Assembly (NCBI GenBank): GCA_900546615.1
Contig: URDJ01000004.1
Coordinates: forward strand, 1-64,000
Length of the DNA stretch: 64,000 nucleotides
Reading direction: 5' to 3'
Origin: an uncultured Eubacteriales bacterium
Lineage (GTDB): Bacteria > Bacillota > Clostridia > Oscillospirales > Oscillospiraceae
Shown here: piece by piece, positions 13,178-21,565 of the stretch
How the letters are laid out: every line of letters starts with the position of its first letter
Numbering within the stretch: the first letter of the stretch is position 1
Notes under the pieces: model-generated
The model's database searches: none
What the model was told of the DNA's origin: nothing
What the model saw: the letters and a program-made list of their open reading frames with translations, nothing else
Program-made: the position numbers and the translations under genes

Positions 13178-15828
13178 AGTACAAGCATATTCCCGGCGGA
13201 TTGTTTCCGCATTTTGACTGCGGGTTTGAGAGAAGGCCGTTTTGGGCTGAACCCGGGGGAAACGTTGCTTTGGGCTGCCGTCTTGATGAAGGGGCGGAAC
13301 GTCTGGCGCTGGAGGTATTGTGTGCCGGAGAGACTCATATGTTTGAAGGAGAGCTCCTGAATACAAATGACCTTGGTCAAAAGTATTTCAGTTTTTCTTT
13401 TGAGATCCCACATTCCTGGCGGAGCTTTGACTATCGCTTCGTCGCGGAAACAGGAGAAAAAAGCAAGACCTACACATGCCCGCTCACGCAAAGACACAGG
13501 CTGGGTTTAATGAGAAGCCTTAGCAGTGAGAACGGGATCTGGATGGTTTATGGAACGGATACATTGGAAGTCGGACTGAAAATTGAGTTGTTCCCGTGTG
13601 TCCGTTTGATTTTTTTAGACTATTTAAACGTTAAAATAGATAACAATAGCAGTAATCCAGAACAAATTGAAAAAAGTGCTGATGTTGAAGTCAAAGACGG
13701 CTGTGTTTTGGTGTCGAGAGATGGACGCAGACTCTTTGAACTGGAGGCGGAGTTGGATGCGCTGGTTTCAGGTAGCCGTGTGTTGGAGTTGGGTTTCAGG
13801 CTGCGGTTTCCGGGCAGGGCCGCGTATGGCTTTGGCGAGAAATTCGACCGTGTGAATCAGGCGGGACTCAAGCCTCTGAACTATGTTGTAGAGCAGTATT
13901 CGCATCAGCAGGACAAAAGCTATATGCCCGTGCCGTTCATGTTCACAGACGCCGGGGTCAGCTTTTTGCAGATGGGGTCTTCGCGCTCGCGCTTTGACCT
14001 GAGCCGCGGTTCGGAGGGTGGGATGCTGACTGCGGATATAAGCTGCTGCTGCCCGGAAGGCAGCGTGCTCTACGAGGCGGTAATAGACGAGGGAACGCCA
14101 GCTGAGTTGATAGCCGGATATACTCGCCGGACGGGCAGACCGGCGCTTCCGCCGGACTGGGCATTCGGCCCCTGGATATCCTCAAACGGCTGGAACACTC
14201 AGGCCGAGGCCGAGGAACAGCTTGACAGAATGTCTGAGACCTCGATACCGGCGTCGGTGATGGTGCTCGAGGCCTGGAGCGACGAGGAGACATTCTACAT
14301 ATGGAATGACGCTGAGTATGAGCCGCGTGACGACGGCGGGGCATTCAGGTACGAGGATTTTCGCTTCCGGGAGGACGGGAAGTGGCCAGACCCGATGGCC
14401 TTCGTGAACAAATTGGATCAGCACGGCATGAAGCTGGTGCTGTGGCAGATACCGGTGGTGAAATTCGAAAGGTCTAAGCACGGGGAGCAGCTGGATCTGG
14501 ACGAGAAATATGCTATAGAGAACGGGCTCTGCATAAGAAATGGCGACGGCAGCCCATACCGGATAACAGAGATGTGGTTTGGCAATTCTCTGATGCCGGA
14601 TTTCACGAATCCGGAGACCCGGCGCTGGTGGTTTGAAAAGCGCAGATATCTGACAGAGCAGATGCACGTGGCGGGCTTCAAGACTGACGGCGGAGAATTC
14701 CTGTTTGACCCGGAGGCGTACAGCTCCGACGGGCGCACGGGCTATGAGCTGCACAATGAATATCCGCTGTTGTACGAGGGTGCTTACCACGAGTTCATGA
14801 ATGAGACCATAGGGCCAGGTAAGGGCCTGACCTTCAGCCGCGCGGGATTTACGGGAGCGCAAAAGTATCCGGCTCACTGGGCGGGGGACCAGGTGTCGGA
14901 GTTCTCAGAGCTGAGGGGACAGCTTGTCGCAGGATTGTCGCTGGGACTCACGGGAGTGCCGTTCTGGGGATTTGACATAGGCGGATTTGCAGGGAATTTC
15001 CCGAGTACGGAGCTTTATCTGCGTTCTACGGCGCTGGCAGCTTTCGCGCCAATAATGCAGTTCCACTCCGAGCCAAGGTACGGCCAGTACTACATGACCG
15101 AACGCGAGCATTGGAACAATGACCGCAGTCCCTGGAACATGGCGGAGGCCAACCGCGATGAGACCATTGTGCCGGTCTTCCGACTGTTTTCAAATCTGAG
15201 AATGAACCTCATGCCATATATTCTACAGGAGGCAAGACACAGCAGCCTGACATCAAGGCCAATGATGGCACACCTCATCTACGACTTCCTTGAATCGGAT
15301 GGGGAGAAGGTTCTTGATATTGAAGACGAGTATATGTTTGGCCGAAGTCTTCTCGTAGCTCCAATTATAAACGAGGGAGAAACGGCGAGGAGCATATATC
15401 TCCCGCGCGGTCGTTGGATAGATTTCTGGACGGGAGAGCCTGTCAATGGCGGAGTGAAGATCGAAAAGGCATGCGGGTTCGACAGAATACCCGTATTTGT
15501 AAAATATGGCGCTGTGCTGCCTGTCGACCTGAACGGCAATATGTGTATGGGGACTACGGACGTGTCGGGAAAGATGGGCAACGAACCGGGCAAATATGAG
15601 AACTTCGGTTTGCTTGTGTACGGGGGCACGGCTGAAGCGGAAGTGGACGACGAGACTGCCGGAAAGTTCCGGCTCAGGTGGGAGGATGGACAGCCGAAAA
15701 CAGTGGGCGACAGACGTTGTCCGGTCTCCGTCTTTGTGATGGAACAGGGGGCGGTTTGCCCGGAAGGGGAGAACTGTGTTGTTGGGGACCTCTTCGGTCA
15801 GCGCATAGCCGGTCTCAGGCTTGAATGA
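13174..15828 (+). CDS. Cytoplasmic glycoside hydrolase family 31 enzyme
   Basis: 884-residue GH31 alpha-glycosidase without signal peptide. An N-terminal beta domain of about 120 residues precedes the GH31 sandwich and barrel. Landmarks are ALPPDWAFGPWISSNGWN near 325, VLEAWSDEETFYIWNDAEYE, catalytic nucleophile Asp505 in FKTDGGEF, and acid/base Asp572 in WAGDQVSE. The subtype shares LVLWQIPV and WPDP motifs with the two secreted paralogues downstream (32624, 37764). Substrate is not fixed by sequence; alpha-glucosides or alpha-xylosides are possible. It overlaps lacI by 4 bases. An AT-rich patch with a palindrome interrupts its otherwise GC-rich sequence near 13600-13690. Confidence 0.92.
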   Translation: MKYKHIPGGLFPHFDCGFERRPFWAEPGGNVALGCRLDEGAERLALEVLCAGETHMFEGELLNTNDLGQKYFSFSFEIPHSWRSFDYRFVAETGEKSKTYTCPLTQRHRLGLMRSLSSENGIWMVYGTDTLEVGLKIELFPCVRLIFLDYLNVKIDNNSSNPEQIEKSADVEVKDGCVLVSRDGRRLFELEAELDALVSGSRVLELGFRLRFPGRAAYGFGEKFDRVNQAGLKPLNYVVEQYSHQQDKSYMPVPFMFTDAGVSFLQMGSSRSRFDLSRGSEGGMLTADISCCCPEGSVLYEAVIDEGTPAELIAGYTRRTGRPALPPDWAFGPWISSNGWNTQAEAEEQLDRMSETSIPASVMVLEAWSDEETFYIWNDAEYEPRDDGGAFRYEDFRFREDGKWPDPMAFVNKLDQHGMKLVLWQIPVVKFERSKHGEQLDLDEKYAIENGLCIRNGDGSPYRITEMWFGNSLMPDFTNPETRRWWFEKRRYLTEQMHVAGFKTDGGEFLFDPEAYSSDGRTGYELHNEYPLLYEGAYHEFMNETIGPGKGLTFSRAGFTGAQKYPAHWAGDQVSEFSELRGQLVAGLSLGLTGVPFWGFDIGGFAGNFPSTELYLRSTALAAFAPIMQFHSEPRYGQYYMTEREHWNNDRSPWNMAEANRDETIVPVFRLFSNLRMNLMPYILQEARHSSLTSRPMMAHLIYDFLESDGEKVLDIEDEYMFGRSLLVAPIINEGETARSIYLPRGRWIDFWTGEPVNGGVKIEKACGFDRIPVFVKYGAVLPVDLNGNMCMGTTDVSGKMGNEPGKYENFGLLVYGGTAEAEVDDETAGKFRLRWEDGQPKTVGDRRCPVSVFVMEQGAVCPEGENCVVGDLFGQRIAGLRLE
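13620..13639. promoter_or_regulatory. Intragenic LacI-type palindrome
   Basis: CTATTTAAACGTTAAAATAG matches its reverse complement at 18 of 20 positions, centred on ACGT. It lies about 450 bases inside the first GH31 gene, in a locally AT-rich patch, and shares AACGTTAA with the lacI leader repeat. It could be an auxiliary looping or roadblock operator. Confidence 0.4.
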
Positions 15829-15847
15829 GAGGTTTGGGGGGGTAAAC

Positions 15848-17659
15848 GTGTCAGAGTATTTGGTAACAGGAAACGAATATGTTTCTCTGCCGACGATAAG
15901 GCAGAGGGACGGGGCAATTGAGGGCCTAAGCTTCCTGCACATGGGCGCGAAGGGAATGATAGAGCTTTGCGGCAGCGCAGGACTGCCGCTTATGAAGCCG
16001 TTTGCGGAGATAAACGGTCTCGGAATACCAGACGGCGGTCTCAGGTGGGAGCGGCTGAACAGCTGGGTTCCTCGGTTCTCGGGCGAATACGGCGGGTGCA
16101 GGCTGGAGGGGACTTTGTTGGCTCCGATCGGAGAGCGGGGCTTTGGTTACAGGCTGGTTTTGAGCGCCGGTGCAGACGATGTTGACTACAGGCTGGGCCT
16201 GAGCGGCTGCTGGGCCCGAGCATTACACTCCGTGAACGAGAGCAAGCCGATTGAGGCTGAAAAGCACGCTTACTGCAGCGGATGGAATCACAGCTTCGTG
16301 ATGGATATGAGGCCGGGACTGTCGCTCTTTGCCTTTGCCCCGATCTTCACCGAGAACAGGGACGGCTGCCCTGTGCGGGACTGGTTCGATAAGCGCGGAG
16401 ACGAGATTCACTACAGCATCGAGCGGACCGGAAGGCTCGGCGCGGACGAAAGCGTAGAGCTGTGCGTGTGGTTCGGCCTGGGATTTGAGGAGGTCGCGGC
16501 TTCTACCTCGGCAAAGGAAATGCTGCGCCAAGGCTGGGATGCGGAGCTGCAAAAGACGCTTGGCTGGCTGAAAGAGCGTGAACGCACGGTCGGGGACGAG
16601 AAACTGGATGAGACGCTGAACCTGAACATGTTTTTCAGCTATTTCTTCGGCGGTGGGCTGACGCTGGATACGGAGGAGTTCGTGCTTGTGACCTCACGAA
16701 GCCCGCGCTACTACGTCAGCGCGGCGTACTGGGACAGGGACAGCCTGCTCTGGAGCTTCCCGGCCATCCTCATGGCGGACAGCGAAACTGCGGCCGAGAT
16801 GCTCCGCTATGTTTTCACAAGGCAGATAAGGAACATAGGTATTCACAGCCGGTTTATAGACGGCACGCTGCTTGAGCCGGGGTTTGAACTTGACGAACTG
16901 TGCGCCCCTGTCATTGCACTGGGCATGTACGTGGAGAAAACAGGGGACCGGGCGATACTTGCCGAGGACTGCGTGAGACGAGGCATAGACCGGATATTGA
17001 AGTTCCTGCGCACGAAACGTAGCCTCAAGGTCGCACTGTATGAGACCTTCCTTCAGCCGACGGACGATATGCGCAGCTATCCATACATATGCTATGACAA
17101 CGTGCTGGTCTGGTACATGCTGCGAAAGATCGACGAGCTGTTCCCGGGAGATTGGCAGGGGCTTGCTGACGAAGCAGCGCATGTCAGGGCGGCCATCATG
17201 GAGCACTGTGTGAAGGAAAAGGATGGCAAGCCGATGTTCGCATGGTCTGTAGACCTGGACGGCGGCTGGGATGTGTACGACGAGCCGCCCGGAAGCCTTC
17301 TGATGCTGCCCCACTACGGTTTCTGCGGCATGGATGATGAGATATGGAAAAATACCGCCGAGGTAATACGAAGGAAGGACTACCCCTACTCCTTTGCGGA
17401 CTGCCCGATAGCAGAGATAGGATGCCCGCACGCGCCGCATCCATGGGTGCTGAGCATATCAAACAGCCTGCTGTCTGACAAAAAGGAGGATGCGAGACGC
17501 CATCTGGCGCTCTGCAGCATGGACAACGGCATAGCCTGCGAGAGCGTTGATGAGTACACAGGGGAGAGCAGAACCGGCGATGCCTTTGCCACGTGCGCGG
17601 GCTTTTTGGCATACGCCATAGACAACGCCTTCGGCGGCCGAAAGCGGGTGATAACGTGA
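15848..17659 (+). CDS. (alpha/alpha)6-barrel glycosidase-like protein
   Basis: 603 residues, no signal peptide. The N-terminal 240 residues are beta-rich; the rest looks like a six-hairpin glycosidase with YYVSAAYWDRDSLLWSFPAI, then GTLLEPGFELDELCAPVIAL and a late GGWDVYDEPPGSLLML segment. The WDRDS loop and Glu/Asp placement recall GH125, GH15 and glycogen-debranching-type enzymes, but I cannot assign the family firmly. Start GTG 15848 follows a G-rich stretch; the frame can also begin at TTG 15821 before the upstream stop. It ends overlapping the GH65 gene by 4 bases (GTGA), so it probably acts in the same cytoplasmic pathway. Confidence 0.7.
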   Translation: MSEYLVTGNEYVSLPTIRQRDGAIEGLSFLHMGAKGMIELCGSAGLPLMKPFAEINGLGIPDGGLRWERLNSWVPRFSGEYGGCRLEGTLLAPIGERGFGYRLVLSAGADDVDYRLGLSGCWARALHSVNESKPIEAEKHAYCSGWNHSFVMDMRPGLSLFAFAPIFTENRDGCPVRDWFDKRGDEIHYSIERTGRLGADESVELCVWFGLGFEEVAASTSAKEMLRQGWDAELQKTLGWLKERERTVGDEKLDETLNLNMFFSYFFGGGLTLDTEEFVLVTSRSPRYYVSAAYWDRDSLLWSFPAILMADSETAAEMLRYVFTRQIRNIGIHSRFIDGTLLEPGFELDELCAPVIALGMYVEKTGDRAILAEDCVRRGIDRILKFLRTKRSLKVALYETFLQPTDDMRSYPYICYDNVLVWYMLRKIDELFPGDWQGLADEAAHVRAAIMEHCVKEKDGKPMFAWSVDLDGGWDVYDEPPGSLLMLPHYGFCGMDDEIWKNTAEVIRRKDYPYSFADCPIAEIGCPHAPHPWVLSISNSLLSDKKEDARRHLALCSMDNGIACESVDEYTGESRTGDAFATCAGFLAYAIDNAFGGRKRVIT

Positions 17660-19833
17660 AGATACTGCCGTGGATAATTGAGACCACAGACTGCGGCAAG
17701 GAAAGCCGTGAGTTTCGGGAGAGCATTTTTTCTCTCGGCAACGGATACATGGGTACTCGGGGCTATCGACCTGAGCAGCCCGGGGTTCACAGCGCATGGC
17801 GTTCTACCTTTATTTCCGGCTTCTTCGAGTACATCCGCCCGGGAATAACAGACATGGTGAATCAGCCCGACTTCTCGGCGACGGAGCTCAGGATATCCGG
17901 TCGGCCTGTTGCGGAGCTTGGGATCTCGGAGTGCGTACAGAGGCTGCACATGGATAGCGGCCTTGTCGAGTGGGAGTATACGGCGGAGGCGGACGGAGCC
18001 GCTGTGCACGTGCGGGTAGAGAAATTCCTGAGCATGGCAAACAGGCACACGGCGGCCATGAGGTTCACGCTTACCCCAAAGAGCGCGGCTGTGGACTGCT
18101 CGGTAGCCGTAGGCCTGGACGGGGCAGTCAGGAACCTGCCCATCGCAGACAACCAGCTTCAGGACAACACAGAATTTGCGCGTATCTGGGGAGAGCTGGA
18201 CACAAAGCCGCTTGAGGGCGGCGGGATGCTCACCGCAAAAACTTCTGAGAGCGGACGTGTAACGGCAATGTGCTTTTCGGCCAGTTGCGCCGGAGACGCC
18301 GTGTGTTCAAGAGAACTGCGAGAAGATTACGTAGGCAGCCGCTTTGAAGCAAGGCTGGAGCCGGGCCGCAGCCTCACTGTAGAAAAGCTCGTTTCCGTCG
18401 CCTGCTTCAGAGATGGCGAGGAGCCTGAAAGAATCGCGTATGATGCCCTGAAAAGCGTGGAGTCAAAGGGATTTGACGGTATGCTCGAGGATACGCAGCA
18501 GGCCTGGTCAGAAATTTGGAGCGACCTGGATATCAAGCTCACCGGCTGCGACGAGTGGCAGGGGGCCCTGCGTTACAACATCTTTCAGCTCATCCAGTCC
18601 ACGCCTGAGGGCGACGGCAGGGCCAGCATCGGCGCAAGGGGCCTGACTCACGGTAGATACAAGGGCTGCTACTTCTGGGACACAGAGATATTCATGATGC
18701 CCATGCTCACATGCATGAGGCCTGGCGCAGCCCGCAGCCTGCTCGAGTACAGGTACAACACGCTCGACGACGCCGTCAAGAGCGCCGAAGGCTTTTCGAC
18801 AAAGGGAGCGAGATATTCCTGGATGTCGGCCGACACGGGCTTCGAGCAGTGCGAGACCTGGGATACCGGCTGCTGCGAGATACACATAACGGCAGACATT
18901 GCCTACGCCATAGGCAGCTATTGCAGGCAGACGGGAGACGTTGGCTTCCTTCTCGACTGCGGCTGCGAGATACTCGTACAGACGGCCAGATACTGGACCG
19001 ACCGTTTCAACTATTGCCCCGGCGAGGACAAATACCATCTGCTGTTTGTAAAAGGGCCGGACGAGTACTGCGGCGTGACCACCGACGATTTTTACACTGT
19101 AAGAATGGCGGCCCATAACCTGCGCCTTGCGGCGGAAGCGGTGGACACAGTCAAACGCGGATTCCGCAAGAAGTGGGAGAGCCTGCGTGAAAAGCTTGAT
19201 ATTGGCGACAGCGAGCTGGAAAAATGGCTGGAGATAGCCGAAAAGACCTCTCAGCGCTATGACGCGGAGAAAAAGCTCTGGATCCAGGACTCAACATTTG
19301 AATACCTTGAACCCTTGGATATAGAGGCACACAAGACAGGGAATCTGCCGCTTTACAGAACTATCAGCTTCGACAGACTCCAGAGATACAAGGTCCTCAA
19401 ACAGCCGGCGGTGCTCATGTATATGGCGCTCATGCCGGAGGAGTTCAGTGGGGAAGAACTGCGTGCCGCCTGGGATTACTATGAGCCCAAGACCCTGCAC
19501 GACTCGACCCTGAGCTACGGCATACACGCCATGCTGGCGGCAAGGCTGGGGCTGGAGGACAAGGCGGTGAGCTACTTTGAGAAGTCCCTGTTCCTTGACC
19601 TCAAGGATGTGATGTCGAATACAGGGCGCGAGGGTATCCACGCAGCTTCGTTGGGGGCCACGTGGCAGGCAATGGTGTTCGGCTTCTGTGGGCTGTCTGA
19701 ACAGGAGGGCAAACCGGTGTGCGATGCAAAGCTGCCCTCAAATATTGAATCTGTGGAGTTCCGTGTACGCTGCCGGGGAACACAATACAAGGCTGAATTA
19801 TCACAAATGAGTTTTAAAATTACTGAAATATGA
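17656..19833 (+). CDS. Glycoside hydrolase family 65 disaccharide phosphorylase
   Basis: 725-residue GH65 protein. It would cleave an alpha-linked glucose disaccharide with phosphate to beta-glucose 1-phosphate plus the acceptor sugar in the cytoplasm, saving ATP. Motifs: SLGNGYMGTRG near the N-terminus, IGARGLTHGRYKGCYFWDTE, general acid Glu470 in KGPDEYCG, KQPAVLMYMALMP, LHDSTLSYGIHAMLAARLG, and the phosphate-site GREGIHAASLGATWQA. The family includes maltose, trehalose, kojibiose and nigerose phosphorylases; this sequence alone does not decide. Start GTG 17656 overlaps the previous stop. The frame is open upstream to 17593 but that is inside the preceding gene. Confidence 0.9.
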   Translation: MKILPWIIETTDCGKESREFRESIFSLGNGYMGTRGYRPEQPGVHSAWRSTFISGFFEYIRPGITDMVNQPDFSATELRISGRPVAELGISECVQRLHMDSGLVEWEYTAEADGAAVHVRVEKFLSMANRHTAAMRFTLTPKSAAVDCSVAVGLDGAVRNLPIADNQLQDNTEFARIWGELDTKPLEGGGMLTAKTSESGRVTAMCFSASCAGDAVCSRELREDYVGSRFEARLEPGRSLTVEKLVSVACFRDGEEPERIAYDALKSVESKGFDGMLEDTQQAWSEIWSDLDIKLTGCDEWQGALRYNIFQLIQSTPEGDGRASIGARGLTHGRYKGCYFWDTEIFMMPMLTCMRPGAARSLLEYRYNTLDDAVKSAEGFSTKGARYSWMSADTGFEQCETWDTGCCEIHITADIAYAIGSYCRQTGDVGFLLDCGCEILVQTARYWTDRFNYCPGEDKYHLLFVKGPDEYCGVTTDDFYTVRMAAHNLRLAAEAVDTVKRGFRKKWESLREKLDIGDSELEKWLEIAEKTSQRYDAEKKLWIQDSTFEYLEPLDIEAHKTGNLPLYRTISFDRLQRYKVLKQPAVLMYMALMPEEFSGEELRAAWDYYEPKTLHDSTLSYGIHAMLAARLGLEDKAVSYFEKSLFLDLKDVMSNTGREGIHAASLGATWQAMVFGFCGLSEQEGKPVCDAKLPSNIESVEFRVRCRGTQYKAELSQMSFKITEI

Positions 19834-19952
19834 GAATTTAAGCGATAAAATAGTAATTAATTCTCCTTGAACGCTCGACCTGCGCGCGGTCGCTGCGATA
19901 CCGGGAGAGTTGATGGATAAAACAACATCAAAAAAGTCAGGAGGAAACAAAA

Positions 19953-21458
19953 ATGAAGAATTGGAAGAAGCTCTTGTGCTTGGGCCTTGCGCTCATCATG
20001 CTGCTTGGCCTGATGTCTGCCTGCGGCCAGGAGCCTGCAGACACCAGCGAACCACCCGCCGATGTGACCGAGGCACCGCCGGCTGATTCCGGCACAGAGG
20101 ACACCGACGACATCTATGCCCTTGAGGGCTCCGTCACGATCGCATATCCCGAAGGCGAGACTGCTGAGATCCAGCCCGTGCTCGAGGCCTTCCGCGCCCA
20201 GTACCCGAACATCGAAGTCGTTGAGGAGCCGTTCCCCGGCTCGACCGGCGGCGCGTTCAACGAGTACCTTGCACAGAAGGCTGCGTCCGGCAGCATGCCT
20301 GACCTTATGTGGCTTGACTGGAACGACTTCGCTCCCGAAGTTGCCAGCGGTTATGTCTATGACATCACCGAGCTGTTCTTCTCCGATCCCGAGTCTGAGT
20401 ATGTGCCCTCCGGCATGACTGATCCCTATACCTACGGCGGCAAGCTTTATGCTCTGCCCTGCCAGATGAACGCCATGGGCATAACGATGAACCTTGATAT
20501 GCTCGACGAGCTGAACATCGAGAAGCCGGGCTATGACTGGACGATGGACGAATTCATCGAGATAGTTAAGAAGGGCATCACCGCCGGTACTGTCGGCGCC
20601 GCTACGCTCGAAGATCTTGACAATGTCTACTCTGCTCAGGCTGAAGGCTGGTGGTATCCCGCCTACGACTTTGTGAACCAGAAGTTCGACTTTACGAACA
20701 TGTGGGTTCCCGCTATGAACAGACTGGCTGAGCTGCGCGAGGTCCCCGGCCTCGAGGCCTGGATCATGCGTTACCCGAAGGAGGAGGACGGCACCACCTC
20801 CATGAACTCCGAGTATGTTGCCAAGTTCGGCGAGGCCGGCAAGGATGACAACCACTACACCTTCAAAAACGGCATGGCTCTGCTCTGCACTAACGCTACC
20901 TATAACGACAACTGGATGCGCAACGAGTGCCAGGTGAACTGGGACTACTGGCCGTATCCGCGGGTGGATGAGAATACCCCGACCTACACTCCCATCCATG
21001 TTGACTGCGCTTACCTCACCAGCACCTGCGCCGACCCGCAGGCTGCCTTCCAGCTGCTCAAGTGGCTGACCTACGGCGTTGAGGGCAACCTCCAGAGGCT
21101 CGACATCTTCGCGGCCCGCAGCGACGGTGAGTTCGCCGGCGAGACCACCACTCTGCTCAAGACCTGGTTCATGCCTTGCACCCAGCACCCTGATGTTGTC
21201 GCCAAATTCAGCGAGAACCCGAACGTGACGGAAGGCCTTGCGGCCCTGTACGAGAGCCTTGAGTACTCCATCCGCGGCGATATCAACAAGGTCATCCCGG
21301 GCTACAATAATATTTTCAACGACGAGGTCAACGCGCTTCTGAGCTCTGTCCGCGAGGGCACGGCGAGCGCGGCCGAGGTTGCGCCTCAGATCGACTCGCT
21401 GGTTAATGCGGCCCTTGAAGAGCAGCTTGCGGCTTTCAACGAAAAGGTCGGCGGCTGA
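19953..21458 (+). CDS. Sugar ABC transporter substrate-binding lipoprotein
   Basis: 501 residues. A lipoprotein signal peptide (MKNWKKLLCLGLALIMLLGL, lipobox ending LMSAC) and an acidic Pro/Thr linker precede a family 1 extracellular solute-binding domain (DLMWLDWNDFAPEVASGYVYD; YTYGGKLYALPCQMNAMG). It captures an oligosaccharide at the cell surface for permeases encoded downstream. AGGAGG at 19939-19944 gives an ideal ribosome site. Codon use is visibly different from its neighbours: mostly C-ending codons, CTC/CTT/CTG Leu and GAG/AAG, as in a very highly expressed gene. A perfect 39-base palindrome follows it. Confidence 0.92.
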   Translation: MKNWKKLLCLGLALIMLLGLMSACGQEPADTSEPPADVTEAPPADSGTEDTDDIYALEGSVTIAYPEGETAEIQPVLEAFRAQYPNIEVVEEPFPGSTGGAFNEYLAQKAASGSMPDLMWLDWNDFAPEVASGYVYDITELFFSDPESEYVPSGMTDPYTYGGKLYALPCQMNAMGITMNLDMLDELNIEKPGYDWTMDEFIEIVKKGITAGTVGAATLEDLDNVYSAQAEGWWYPAYDFVNQKFDFTNMWVPAMNRLAELREVPGLEAWIMRYPKEEDGTTSMNSEYVAKFGEAGKDDNHYTFKNGMALLCTNATYNDNWMRNECQVNWDYWPYPRVDENTPTYTPIHVDCAYLTSTCADPQAAFQLLKWLTYGVEGNLQRLDIFAARSDGEFAGETTTLLKTWFMPCTQHPDVVAKFSENPNVTEGLAALYESLEYSIRGDINKVIPGYNNIFNDEVNALLSSVREGTASAAEVAPQIDSLVNAALEEQLAAFNEKVGG

Positions 21459-21497
21459 TATACGAATGACATCTGCGTAAAAGCACGGCATCTTTGG

Positions 21498-21536
21498 CAC
21501 CTGCCGTCACGACCATTATGGTCGTGACGGCAGGTG
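21498..21536. repeat. Perfect 39-bp palindrome after the substrate-binding gene
   Basis: CACCTGCCGTCACGACCAT (21498-21516), one central T, then its exact reverse complement (21518-21536). No U-tract follows. It lies between the highly expressed binding-protein gene and the rest of the transporter operon, where such hairpins usually protect the upstream mRNA end or cause partial termination. Confidence 0.8.
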
Positions 21537-21565
21537 GACGAATCAGCTTCGGGGAGGGTGTGAGC

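Noticed and set aside
19857..21500. A 547-codon open frame on the minus strand opposite the substrate-binding gene
   Set aside because: It is the shadow of a highly biased, GC-rich plus-strand gene; the product has no recognisable domain and the plus-strand protein is unmistakable.
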